37,868 bases of DNA. It comes from an uncultured Planctomycetaceae bacterium. GTDB lineage: Bacteria; Planctomycetota; Planctomycetia; Planctomycetales; Planctomycetaceae. The notes below the pieces were generated by a model. It was not told where the DNA came from, ran no database searches, and worked only from the letters and a program-made list of their open reading frames with translations. Within the stretch, counting starts at the first letter, position 1; each line of letters opens with the position of its first letter. Shown here in pieces: positions 16,733-25,315 of this stretch. The stretch spans positions 1 through 37,868 of the forward strand of contig CAIQIE010000313.1 in NCBI GenBank assembly GCA_903871805.1, written 5' to 3'. The translations under genes were made by a program, and so were the position numbers.

Positions 16733-17638
16733 TCATGCACTGAACAAGGTAATAATGCCAATGCCAACCATCAGTGCCGTGATACAAAGCGCTTTGCTTC
16801 GCCAGTTCTGCTCGCCGTACATGCGGATCCCGGCGATAAAGGCGATAATGACAGAGGTGCGACGCAGAGGGGAAATCAGAGAAATCAGTCCCCCTGGCTG
16901 CTCAATTGCGTAAAAGTAAAGAAAGTCCGACACAAGCAGCAGCAGTGCGATCATCGGAATGGACCAGCGCCACTGGAAGGGAGTGTCTTTCCGTTGCTGC
17001 AGGTACCATCGCAGCAGCAGCGGCAGCATTACGGGAACCAGATAAATGGAAAACCATGCCTGCACTGTGGCCGTTCGATATCCGCAGGTGCTCAGCAGAT
17101 ATTTGTCGTAAAGTGAACTGCAGGCGCCCAGCAGAGTGGCAACTGCCATAAACGCAATCCAGCGGTTCTTATGAAAGACGATGCCTTCTTTTTTTCCAAC
17201 GAGGGAAAATGAATAAAACGCAGCAAGGACCACGCCAATTCCAGCCCATTGTCCGGCGGTTGGTCGCTCGTGCATGAAGGCCACAGCAACCATGATCGTG
17301 ACAAATGGACTGCTTGCCCGAATTGGTGCTGCAATGGAAACGGGCAAATGCTTCAGGGCAAAAGATGCGAAAATCCATGAACTGCCGGCAAGCAGAGATT
17401 TGGCGGCCAACAACAGATGGTCATTCCAGGAAAGGGCATCGACCGCAATCCAGTTACCATCGACTTCGTCGCGAAAGACATGGGAAAAAAGGATAATTGG
17501 TGTGTACACAAGCGTGGACGTGAGTACGTTCAGGAACAGCACCGGAGGCACCGCGTTGCCTCGAAGAGATTCCTTCTTTGCGATCTCGTACAAGCCGAGA
17601 AAAAAGGAGGACAGCAGACTAAGAAGGAGCCAGTTCAT
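16733..17638 (-). CDS. EamA/DMT-superfamily transporter
   Basis: A 301-residue integral membrane protein with about ten hydrophobic segments in two homologous halves, the drug/metabolite transporter layout. It starts with MNWLLLSLLSSFFLGLYEIAKK. Typical EamA features are the first-half PIRASSPFVTIMVAVAFMHERPT and the matching second-half LISPLRRTSVIIAFIAGIRMYGE. Such proteins export amino acids, nucleotide precursors or other small metabolites, but the substrate cannot be read from sequence. The start at 17638 fits the beginning of the first membrane helix. It is a single gene, convergent with the hydrolase gene. Confidence 0.9.
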   Translation of the reverse strand: MNWLLLSLLSSFFLGLYEIAKKESLRGNAVPPVLFLNVLTSTLVYTPIILFSHVFRDEVDGNWIAVDALSWNDHLLLAAKSLLAGSSWIFASFALKHLPVSIAAPIRASSPFVTIMVAVAFMHERPTAGQWAGIGVVLAAFYSFSLVGKKEGIVFHKNRWIAFMAVATLLGACSSLYDKYLLSTCGYRTATVQAWFSIYLVPVMLPLLLRWYLQQRKDTPFQWRWSIPMIALLLLVSDFLYFYAIEQPGGLISLISPLRRTSVIIAFIAGIRMYGEQNWRSKALCITALMVGIGIITLFSA

Positions 17639-17764
17639 TCAATTGGCTTTGCTGGTTCACGCAGTTAAGTGGCTACCACTCGTGCTCTGAGCGGATCGTA
17701 GGCCATCGTCCGAGGTGCGCCGGAGAGGGTTTGCGGCAGTGCAATCATCCCGCCGGAAACAAAG

Positions 17765-17801
17765 ACAGCTCGCACACCACCGGAGGCGATGTGCGAGCTG
17801 T
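17765..17801 (-). terminator. 12-bp hairpin downstream of rho
   Basis: ACAGCTCGCACA (17765-17776) and TGTGCGAGCTGT (17790-17801) form a perfect 12-bp stem with a 13-base loop, 21 bases beyond the rho stop. On the minus strand it is followed by CTTTGTTTCC, a modest T-rich tract, fitting an intrinsic terminator of the rho transcript. Confidence 0.7.
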
Positions 17802-17821
17802 GTCCAGATGCGAGTTCACTG

Positions 17822-20371
17822 TTAGAGAATCGCCTTGATTTTTGTCAGGAATTCACGGTTGGTCGGGAATTTGTCCATCGTTTTGGTCAGTTGCTCCATG
17901 GCCTCCACGGAACTCAGACTGATCAGGCTTCTTCGAAGCATGGTAATCCCCTCCAGCATATCAACAGGAAGAATCTTTTCTTCGCGGCGAGTTCCTGATC
18001 GAGTGATATCGATGGAAGGCCAGATTCGACGATCAGCAAGTTCTCGGCTCAGCACCATTTCCATGTTGCCTGTGCCCTTGAATTCCTGGAAGATCGCTTC
18101 GTCCATTCTGCTGCCGGTATCAATCAGAGCGGTGCCGCAGACTGTCAGAGACCCACCCTCGTCGAAGCGACGTGCCTGCCCAAACAGTTTCTTGGGAATG
18201 TCGAGGGCCCGAATATCCAGACCTCCTGTTGCAGTTCGCCCGGTGTTACTCCACTTATTGAATGCTCGCGCCAGTCGAGTGATGCTGTCCAAAAGGATAA
18301 AGACGTCTTTGCCTTCTTCGGCCAGTCGCTTCGCTCGCTCAATAATCAACTGACTGATACGGATATGGCTTTCCACATCACTGTCCAGTGATGAGGAGAT
18401 AACCTCGCCCTTCACCAGACGTCGCATTTCCGTAACTTCTTCAGGTCGCTCGTCAATCAACAGCACCATCAGGTGAATTTCCGGATGATTGACGCTGACG
18501 GAATGGGCGATGTCCTGCAGAAGCATCGTCTTGCCAGTTCGAGGCGGAGCAACAAGCAGGGCTCGCTGTCCTTTTCCGATCGGGCATAGCAGGTCCATCA
18601 CTCGCATCGTAAGTGGTTTGGGACCCGTTTCCAGGCGAATTTGCTCAAACGGATTAATCGCGGTCAACTGATCGAAGCTACGTACCTGCATGTAGTCTTC
18701 AGGCGTATACCCGTCAATTGTTTCGATTTCCAGTAGACGAGGCCCCTGGTTGTGAGTGCCCTGCCCTACGTCTCCACGAACAAGCACCCCTTCACGAAGG
18801 CGATACCTTTCCACTAGAGAACTTGAGACAAACGGATTGGAGTCTTCGGCAGCATAATTACGCTTGGGATCCCGGAGGAAACCATAGCCGCGATTATGCA
18901 GTTCCAGAACTCCTTCAAAGGTTCCCTCAACTACTTCCGTAGAAGGTTGAATACTTCGAACTCTTCGAGGCATTCCGCCACGGTCACGACCTCCGCGGTC
19001 ACGATTGTTGCCGCCCCCACCCAGCGGTTGACCACCACGGGGCGCACCTTCATTGCGACGTCCACGACCACCACGTCGCCCTCCGCCACCACCATGGCGG
19101 CCCCCGTCAGATCGGCCCCCGTCTCGGCGTCCTGAGTTTTCATAACGACCACCGCCACCGCTGCCACCTGGTCCGTCAAATCGCGACGAATCTCCACGTG
19201 ATGCATGGTCGGAACCCGATCTGTCGGAACCCGATCTGTCGGAACCCGATCTGTCGGAACCCGATCTGTCGGAACCCGATCTGTCGGAACCCGATCTGTC
19301 GGAACCCGATCTGTCGGAACCCGATCTGTCGGAACCCATTCTGTCGGATCCCGATCTGTCGGATCCCATTCTGTCGGATCCCGATCTGTCGGATCCCGAT
19401 CTGTCGGAACCCGATCTGTCGGAACTCGATCTGTCGGAACTCGATCTGTCGGAACTCGATCTGTCGGATCCCATTCTGTCCGAACCGGGACGATCCGGGC
19501 CACGGCGACGACGACGGCGACGACGACGACGACGTGGATCATTGTCGTTGGAGTCTCCTTCTGAATCACCGGTATATGGCCCCCGCGATTCATCAACGCT
19601 GTCTGCGTCTGACCCAAACAGCTGATCGCTCCACTTTTCCAGATCATCCTGTGGTTCAAATCGAGACGACCGGGCTTCATCCCGCGGTGGCCGGGATTCA
19701 CTTCGCATAGGTCTGGCATCGTCACGGGCTGGTCGAGACTCATCCCGCATGGGGCGGGAATCGCCTTCCGGGCCACGATCGCTCCGTGACCGATCGTTCA
19801 TCTGTTCGTTATCGCGACCACGGCGACCCGTTGATCGGCGTTCTGAAGAGCGAGGGGCTGGTGTCGGATCATCGTCACCAAAGTCGAGGTCATCCGTGCT
19901 GAAATAACGCATGCCAGTTTGAGATTCGACATCCGCTATTTGACGCTCGAGGCGACTGGATGTCCGCGCACTATCCGAATCTTCCGACTGTCGCGGTGCT
20001 GCGTCTTCAGAGGCTGCAGGAGTTTCACGTCGCGGTCGTCTTTCCGCTCGCACGCGACGAGCTGGTCGTTCGTCTGACCCCACCTCTGCGGCTGGCGCTT
20101 CGGCACGGGGCTCTGCATCTGCTGCAACTGCTGCTGCCGCACGCCGGCTGCGTGGAGCACGCGGCTCTCTTGGAGCAGACTCCTCGTTGTCGACCCCGGA
20201 ACCAAAATCATCCGGGTTTTCACTGGGCGCCACGGCAGGCGTCTCAGCGTCATCCGAAGATGTTCGTCTGGCACGTCCAATCGGACGTCGTTCGTCCGAT
20301 GTGGGGCGGGTTGCGGGCTTGCGGCGAGGACGCTGGCTGGTTCCTTCAGAATCGGAACGGCTTGTCGGCAT
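17822..20371 (-). CDS. rho: Transcription termination factor Rho with about 480-residue disordered N-terminal extension
   Basis: Rho is the hexameric RNA-dependent ATPase that ends transcription of untranslated RNA. Residues about 480-849 cover the cold-shock-like RNA-binding domain (TFEGVLELHNRGYGFLR) and the motor. Walker A is APPRTGKT (608-615, Lys614), Walker B is VLLIDERPEEV, the Q-loop region is LDSITRLARAFN, and the C-terminus is REFLTKIKAIL. This core equals E. coli Rho from its RNA-binding domain onward. Residues 1-480 are low complexity: Arg/Asp/Ser/Glu-rich, with DDARPMRSESRPPR-type blocks, an RRRRRRRRR run, 18 copies of a GSDRS pentapeptide, and Gly/Arg-rich GGRDRGG. The usual N-terminal helical Rho_N domain is not recognisable. 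At 849 residues it is about twice the standard length. Confidence 0.96.
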   Translation of the reverse strand: MPTSRSDSEGTSQRPRRKPATRPTSDERRPIGRARRTSSDDAETPAVAPSENPDDFGSGVDNEESAPREPRAPRSRRAAAAVAADAEPRAEAPAAEVGSDERPARRVRAERRPRRETPAASEDAAPRQSEDSDSARTSSRLERQIADVESQTGMRYFSTDDLDFGDDDPTPAPRSSERRSTGRRGRDNEQMNDRSRSDRGPEGDSRPMRDESRPARDDARPMRSESRPPRDEARSSRFEPQDDLEKWSDQLFGSDADSVDESRGPYTGDSEGDSNDNDPRRRRRRRRRRRGPDRPGSDRMGSDRSSSDRSSSDRSSSDRSGSDRSGSDRSGSDRMGSDRSGSDRMGSDRSGSDRSGSDRSGSDRSGSDRSGSDRSGSDRSGSDRSGSDHASRGDSSRFDGPGGSGGGGRYENSGRRDGGRSDGGRHGGGGGRRGGRGRRNEGAPRGGQPLGGGGNNRDRGGRDRGGMPRRVRSIQPSTEVVEGTFEGVLELHNRGYGFLRDPKRNYAAEDSNPFVSSSLVERYRLREGVLVRGDVGQGTHNQGPRLLEIETIDGYTPEDYMQVRSFDQLTAINPFEQIRLETGPKPLTMRVMDLLCPIGKGQRALLVAPPRTGKTMLLQDIAHSVSVNHPEIHLMVLLIDERPEEVTEMRRLVKGEVISSSLDSDVESHIRISQLIIERAKRLAEEGKDVFILLDSITRLARAFNKWSNTGRTATGGLDIRALDIPKKLFGQARRFDEGGSLTVCGTALIDTGSRMDEAIFQEFKGTGNMEMVLSRELADRRIWPSIDITRSGTRREEKILPVDMLEGITMLRRSLISLSSVEAMEQLTKTMDKFPTNREFLTKIKAIL
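19207..19480. repeat. 15-bp tandem repeat, 18 units, inside rho
   Basis: The 15-bp unit TCTGTCGGAACCCGA is repeated about 18 times with few changes (AACCCGAT, ATCCCGAT, ATCCCATT and AACTCGAT variants). On the minus strand it encodes the Rho pentapeptide GSDRS, with GSDRM and SSDRS variants. Because 15 is divisible by 3, all six frames are open, giving long spurious frames on the plus strand. Copy number is likely to vary by slippage without breaking the reading frame. Confidence 0.97.
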
Positions 20372-22059
20372 AACAAAAAAACCTGGCAGGACAAAAGAAG
20401 GCAGGATGAGGATCTAAGCCTCATGCCACAAAAAATGCATCCAAACAGGCTGCGCGCTTCGGAAGAAGTCACTGTCTTCCTGAAACTGTCGCCTGCCACC
20501 TGGCACACCGCCGTTTGCGATGTGCCGCTGGATCCAAAACAAATTGAGAAGAATGGAGTCGTGGACGATGCCACCAGAACAACCGAAGAGCCGTCAAAGT
20601 ATGTTCAGAGTTGAAACTCTGGAAAATAAACGGCACTACAGAACCCAGTGCTGCGGTGAACGAACATCACACAGAGCCTGGAGAATACGATCGACCTGCT
20701 GTTGCAGAAGCTTTTGATACTGTCGCCGTCGTATCCGTATACGAAACTGATCTTCAACATTACAGAGAACACGGAAGACACCCGGTAAGTCAGCCCGGCA
20801 CCCGCAAAGTGAGCACCACTTGCACTTACCGCACATTCAGTGCGAACCTTTGTTTGATTATGTCAGCATCTGAGGATGCAACCAGCGTGACGACTCAGGA
20901 AGTTCGACGCAGGTTTCAATACTGTCGTGTTGGTTAAACACTCACTCAGAATTCTAACCCAGCCACAACACCAAGTGATAAAGACACTGCCTTGGACGGA
21001 CTTAAACGCACAAGACCTGCGTCAAAACAGCCATCGAGCCACAGTACGAATCGACAGTTTGAAAAAGCTGTTGTGTCTCAGCCGATTTTCTGCCCACCAC
21101 ACTACCGCTTACACCCCCGCCTGTCGTTACCCCTGCTAAAGAAGCGGGTTGATCAGGACATCCAGCGCGACTGCCTTTGGATTAGGGATTTAGTTGCAAA
21201 CGTGACGAAGGTTTTCAGGCCTTTTAATGGCAGATCCTTCCGGGAACGCGAATTCTCAGGAAAGAAATCTAAAATCATTCGGCCAACCAGCAAGCTCAAC
21301 CAGCGTATGGAAGCTTTTCAAAGTTCCACAGAGCATTCTTCACTAATCGAATCCGCCACCCTGACACATCGTGTCACAGCGGGTGACGTTTGTCAGAGCA
21401 TCTGCGGCCTGACATCATGCTAGTATTAACGGATCATTCGGCTGTGTCAATTGAACTCTTCCAATCTCCGCGAAACATTTTCAAGAGTGTTTCTCTAAAT
21501 CTTGCGGATGTTTTGGCCTGGCTCGCCGCGTTTTGCACTCCGAAGAACTGTTTCAGCGGTTGCATTCGTCAAACTCGGGACGCGCGTCCACAGGTTTAAT
21601 GACTCCGAGTTGGTTTCGGTTCCTGTGTGATCATCTGGCTGCCGCTCCGGTTTTCGGCCAGTTTCCCCGAGGGATTTCCTGACGGAATTTGTAGATGGCT
21701 CCGAGGGGACATTGTGGACAATACCTTCAACAGGGCCTGTCGTTGGTCTGATCTGGCCACTTCACGTGATGTATTCCGCTTTATTCGACTGAGTCGCTTT
21801 CCTGTTTTTTTCCGCAAGTTCGACAGAATCGGCCGGCGGTGGTGCACTTTGGGGGTGATTCGCAAAATCTGCCGAAATCTTCACGGTTCCATTGTCGAAC
21901 ACATTGGCGAAAGAACCCACGCTCTGGTTGTTGGATAGTCTGCACCCACGTTCATGGCATTTCGATTCGCCGGTCGAATCCTGAGATGCTCGGAGCAGCA
22001 TGATGACTAAAGCGTGTGAGCGATCCGTGACGGATTTCATATTTGCGAAAGGTCGTTGT
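20372..22059. other. Gene-poor 1.7-kb region upstream of rho
   Basis: No convincing gene longer than about 70 codons is present. Open frames at 21627-21938 (plus) and 21762-22040 (minus) overlap and lack recognisable composition. A perfect 6-bp hairpin (TGACAC-ATC-GTGTCA) sits at 21362-21376. The base composition is more A+T-rich than the flanks between about 20900 and 21500. It should contain the rho promoter and leader, and may hold an unrecognised RNA gene; I saw no RNase P, SRP or tmRNA signature. Confidence 0.4.
20636..20836 (-). CDS. Possible small Cys-rich protein upstream of rho
   Basis: A 66-codon frame opens with ATG immediately after an in-frame TGA. It starts MCGKCKWCSLCGCRADLP, with cysteines at residues 2, 5, 8, 11 and 13, like a metal-binding knuckle. 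A basic helical stretch follows (FRIRIRRRQYQKLLQQQVDRILQ). AAAGG lies about 10 bases upstream as a weak ribosome site. It lies 265 bases before rho on the same strand. No family is recognised, and a chance open frame is quite possible. Confidence 0.25.
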   Translation of the reverse strand: MCGKCKWCSLCGCRADLPGVFRVLCNVEDQFRIRIRRRQYQKLLQQQVDRILQALCDVRSPQHWVL

Positions 22060-22305
22060 ATGCGTTATTTCTCCGCGCTGACTTTGGTGACTGCTTTGAC
22101 AATTGGCTCTGCTGCGTTTGCCGGTGAAGCCGCCGTTCATGTGTTGCCTGCGGCTTCGTCTGCGAAGCCAGTCCCGGTGCAGGCAGTTTCATCCCGAACC
22201 GTCTACTCTGCCGCTCCTCGCCCAAAGCAGACTTTTTTCGGAAAAGTCATGGATCTTGAGCGACGCAAGAATGCATGGCTCAGAAGAACGTTTCTGGGCC
22301 GGTAA
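22060..22305 (+). CDS. Small exported protein with basic LERRKNAWLRRTF tail
   Basis: An 81-residue product. The ATG at 22060 is chosen because it gives a clean signal peptide (MRYFSALTLVTALTIGSAAFAGEA, cleavage after AFA) and has GAAAGG about 7 bases upstream; the frame is open to 22000 but codes nothing signal-like. The mature part is a short Ala/Pro/Val-rich linker (VLPAASSAKPVPVQAV) ending in a basic, probably helical tail, FFGKVMDLERRKNAWLRRTFLGR. I recall this kind of tail on short secreted planctomycete proteins of unknown role. It is isolated on its strand and followed by a long hairpin. Confidence 0.8.
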   Translation: MRYFSALTLVTALTIGSAAFAGEAAVHVLPAASSAKPVPVQAVSSRTVYSAAPRPKQTFFGKVMDLERRKNAWLRRTFLGR

Positions 22306-22389
22306 TTCCAACAGGATCGACCGGCGGGGCTGACTCGATAGTGCCGACCGCCAGTGTCGTATTCTGCTGAAAATTCATTGTCTAAATCC

Positions 22390-22429
22390 GAAGGCATGAA
22401 GTGTCTGATTCTCAGACCTTCATGCCTTC
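22390..22429. terminator. Very stable 18-bp hairpin between convergent genes
   Basis: GAAGGCATGAAG (22390-22401) pairs with CTTCATGCCTTC (22418-22429), 12 bp perfect. After a single unpaired T, GTCTGA pairs with TCAGAC around loop TTC, adding 6 bp. It lies between the small secreted protein gene and the convergent DEAD helicase gene. No T-run flanks it, so it may be a Rho-independent terminator of unusual type or an RNA-stabilising stem. Confidence 0.75.
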
Positions 22430-22465
22430 CTGATTTCTGGCGACTCTGAAGACGCAGTGATGGAG

Positions 22466-25015
22466 TCAGTCTCGTTTTCCAGGCCGTCCGGGGCGTGGCC
22501 CTGGCTTGCGCGGGCTCCGCATGGCAGCATCCGGGCGTTCGTTGCCAACCCTGGAAATCTGCAGTTGGCGTCCTGAGATCCAGACCTTCTTTAATGTCTG
22601 GAAAATCTCGGGAGGCATGCCCCCTGGCAAGTCTACCGTACTGTGATCATCGTGGATCTCAATCCGGCCGATTCGATTGCTATCGAGTCCTGCTTCGTTG
22701 GCGATCGCTCCGACAATGTTGCCCGGCTTGACCTGGTGAGAGTGGCCAACTTCAATACGATAGGTTTCCATGCCCTCGTCTCGGCGTCTTGCCGGTTCCC
22801 TTCGAAACCCACTATTGCGATCCTGAAACTCAGGAGACTCTTCACTCTGACGCCGCTGGGGCCGACGGTCATCACCTTGTCCGGGGCGTCTGTCACGATC
22901 ACCGAATCTGTCACGATCACCAAATCTGCCGCGGTCGCCGAATCGGCCTGGTGCTGAACTACCAGAGAAGCCGCGGCTGTCGCGGTCTTTTCCCATGCGT
23001 CCTCGTTGCTCATCAAATGCAGCCTGCTGATATTCCTCTCTTGTCAGCAGCGGTTTGCCGCCGGACGAGAGTACAGCGAGTGCCGCAATGACTGTTTCGT
23101 CAGGCAATTCAGGGTTTTCCCGCTTGAAATGCTGCATGATGGAGAGCATAGATTCCATCTGCGGGTCGGCCATGGCGTCGCGGATCTTCTGGTGAAAACC
23201 GGAAATCCGCTGTTTGTTGATCACTCGATTGGTTGGCAGATCCATCGGTTCAATCTGCTGTCGAGTCGCTCGCTCAAGGCTGATCAGAATCCGACGTGCT
23301 TTCGGGTGCACAAATAAGATGGCTTCTCCGCTGCGTCCAGCCCTGCCCGTTCGTCCGATTCGATGGACATAAGCTTCGCTGTCGCCAGGAAGATCATAAT
23401 TGATCACATGGCTAATCCGCTGAACGTCCAGTCCTCTGGCTGCGACATCCGTTGCCACAACGACATTTAATCGGCCGGACTTAAGATGTTCAATGATGCG
23501 TTCACGCTGGGCCTGAGCCACATCGCCATTGAGCGCCGCGGCTTTGTGCCCATGCTGGCTCAGAAACTCGGCGAGTGGTTCTGTGGAACTTCGCAGCTTG
23601 ACGAACACGATCACACCGTCAACAGGTTCTGCTTCCAGTAATCGTGCCAGGGCCACTTCTTTCTGGTACTGTGCGACAACCACATAACGCTGCCGAATAG
23701 TATCCGCCGTTGCGGATTTCTGACGAATCGTGACTTCTGAGGGATTCTTCAGGTATTGCTGGGCAATTCTGCGGATCGAATCCGGCATCGTTGCAGAGAA
23801 CAAGGCGATCTGTCGCTGCTCCGGAAGTTGCGACAGAACCCACTCAACGCTTTCCGCAAATCCCATCCGCAGCATCTCGTCTGCTTCATCCAGTACCAGA
23901 CAACGCAGACCGGTCAGATTCAATGAGCCACGGTTCATGTGATCCATGACTCGACCAGGTGTGCCGACCACGACATGCACGCCGCTTTTCAGCTGGCTGA
24001 ACTGCGGTTGATACGCAGCGCCACCGTAAATTGCCACGACCCGGAGATCTCTCAGATTTGCCGCATACCGTTCAAATGCTGCGGCCACCTGCACAGCCAA
24101 CTCCCTCGTCGGCACAAGTACCAGAACCTGGGGTTTCCTCAGGCTGAGTTCAATTTTCTGAAGAAGCGGAATCGCAAAGGCCGCAGTTTTTCCTGATCCG
24201 GTCTGGGCCTGTCCAAGGACATCGCGGCCCTGCATCAGCAGTGGTATCGTCTGCGCCTGGATGGGCGTCGGCGTGGCGTAACCAAGCTCCCGGACAGCTC
24301 TCCTTAATGGTTCTGACAGCCCCAGACGATCAAACTCAGTGTCAGTGTTTTCGGGAGGCAATTCCGGGTTCGTTTTCTCGGAGACAGCGACAGGGGCGAC
24401 ACCCGCGTGTCGCACTGGCACCGCCGCTGGCACAACGACTTTCACCGGCACTTGCACTTGTGCTGGCACCGGCGCTGGCACTTGTGCTGGCACCGGCACC
24501 GGCGCTATTACAACGGCCTGCACCGGCACTGCCTCTAAAGGTGACTGAGAATTTGCCACGCTGTCCGTTTTTTCCTCAGACGCATTGCTGGCCGGCAATG
24601 CTGCAATTGGACTCTGAAAATTTTGCATGTCTTCAGCCTTGTCTTCCGACGGATCGCAGGCGAGCACTTCCGTCGTTGAATTCTGAGAATTCACTGCGCT
24701 GTCCGTGTTTTCTTCGGACGCATTGCTGGCAGGCAATGCTGCAATTGGTGTCTGCAAATTCGACATGTTTTCAGTTCTTACTTCCGGTGGATTGCAGGCG
24801 AGCACTTCCGTCGTTGAAGTCGGCGAATTCGCGATGCTATCCGTATTTTCTTCGGACGGATTGCTGACGGGCAACGCTGCGAATGAAGTCTGAAAATTCG
24901 ACACGTCTTCAGTTCTTACTTCCGGTGGATTGCAAGCGTGCAACTCGGTCGTTGAAGTCTGAGAATTCGACATGTCGTCCGTGTTTTCTTCTGTGATCTG
25001 CTGTTCTGTTGTCAT
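22466..25015 (-). CDS. DEAD-box RNA helicase (DeaD/CsdA-like) with repetitive N-terminal extension
   Basis: ATP-dependent RNA helicase of 849 residues. Residues 1-225 are disordered: three and a partial copy of a 46-residue repeat (start EENTDS, end ALPASNAS), then a Val/Pro/Ala-rich run (PVPAQVPAPVPAQVQ). The helicase core follows, with F-D-RLGLSEPL and Q motif TPTPIQAQTIP, Walker A AQTGSGKT (270-277), VLDEADEML, SATMP, and HRIGRTGRAG. Behind it come an Arg/Asp/Gly-rich linker (RFGDRGRFGDRDRFGDRD) and a DbpA-type RNA-binding domain (YRIEVGHSHQVKPGNIVGAIANEAGL, about 740-815). DeaD proteins act in ribosome assembly and mRNA decay, especially in the cold. ATG at 25015 is preferred over 25084. 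A second DEAD helicase gene lies upstream, 300 bases away. Confidence 0.95.
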   Translation of the reverse strand: MTTEQQITEENTDDMSNSQTSTTELHACNPPEVRTEDVSNFQTSFAALPVSNPSEENTDSIANSPTSTTEVLACNPPEVRTENMSNLQTPIAALPASNASEENTDSAVNSQNSTTEVLACDPSEDKAEDMQNFQSPIAALPASNASEEKTDSVANSQSPLEAVPVQAVVIAPVPVPAQVPAPVPAQVQVPVKVVVPAAVPVRHAGVAPVAVSEKTNPELPPENTDTEFDRLGLSEPLRRAVRELGYATPTPIQAQTIPLLMQGRDVLGQAQTGSGKTAAFAIPLLQKIELSLRKPQVLVLVPTRELAVQVAAAFERYAANLRDLRVVAIYGGAAYQPQFSQLKSGVHVVVGTPGRVMDHMNRGSLNLTGLRCLVLDEADEMLRMGFAESVEWVLSQLPEQRQIALFSATMPDSIRRIAQQYLKNPSEVTIRQKSATADTIRQRYVVVAQYQKEVALARLLEAEPVDGVIVFVKLRSSTEPLAEFLSQHGHKAAALNGDVAQAQRERIIEHLKSGRLNVVVATDVAARGLDVQRISHVINYDLPGDSEAYVHRIGRTGRAGRSGEAILFVHPKARRILISLERATRQQIEPMDLPTNRVINKQRISGFHQKIRDAMADPQMESMLSIMQHFKRENPELPDETVIAALAVLSSGGKPLLTREEYQQAAFDEQRGRMGKDRDSRGFSGSSAPGRFGDRGRFGDRDRFGDRDRRPGQGDDRRPQRRQSEESPEFQDRNSGFRREPARRRDEGMETYRIEVGHSHQVKPGNIVGAIANEAGLDSNRIGRIEIHDDHSTVDLPGGMPPEIFQTLKKVWISGRQLQISRVGNERPDAAMRSPRKPGPRPGRPGKRD
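24578..24991. repeat. 138-bp tandem repeat (3 units) in the DEAD helicase gene
   Basis: Three in-frame 138-bp units encode successive 46-residue segments beginning EENTDD/EENTDS and ending NPS/NAS. A fourth partial unit starts EEKTDSVANSQ before it diverges into Pro/Val-rich sequence. The unit includes TEVLACNPPEVRTE and FQTPIAALPASN-like stretches. Units differ by several substitutions, so the duplication is not recent. Confidence 0.9.
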
Positions 25016-25315
25016 GAATTTCCACAGGAGACGTAGCCTCCTGACCTGATTCAAACGCGGCTCTGTGAATGATAACTCACTCAATCAGGATGCCCGTCGA
25101 GGGGACAGGCTGTTCTCTGAGAAGTGAGACGGTGCGGTAGAACTCTGTCAGCGTCCGGAATGCCGTCTGCGCAGAATTCGTTCTCGGAACTTGTCCGGAG
25201 AAATTCCGGGTTTACTTCGGGAGGCCTTCTGCCTTCCGGGGACTGACGAAAGGACTCCGTCTTTGCCGAAGCCCTTTGTCCCCGGATCGTTCTGATCCAT
25301 CAGAAACAGCGTGGT
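25016..25315 (-). other. Spacer and leader between the two DEAD helicase genes
   Basis: These 300 bases hold no gene. Besides the start-proximal hairpin there is a stem of about 8 bp with one G-U at 25218-25238 (CGGGAGGC / GCCTTCCG). It is not followed by a T-run on either strand. The length suggests a long untranslated leader for the downstream helicase. Confidence 0.4.
25025..25043 (-). promoter_or_regulatory. Start-proximal hairpin before the first DEAD helicase
   Basis: On the minus strand CAGGAG, loop GCTACGT, then CTCCTG forms a 6-bp stem ending 9 bases before the ATG at 25015. The left arm and loop hold AGGAGG, the best Shine-Dalgarno-like word near this start. It could modulate translation, as expected for cold-responsive helicase leaders. 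Confidence 0.4.

Noticed and set aside
19198-19710. Plus-strand frames of 119-170 codons with repeated Val-Gly-Thr-Arg-Ser or Arg-Asn-Pro-Ile-Cys peptides
   Set aside because: They are the antisense readings of the 15-bp repeat in rho; the repeat keeps all frames open. The minus frame encodes an intact Rho core, so the plus frames are shadows.
22403-22417. Classical intrinsic terminator with T-run at the 22.4 kb hairpin
   Set aside because: The hairpin is real and very stable but neither strand has a T-run after it, so it is listed only as terminator-like.
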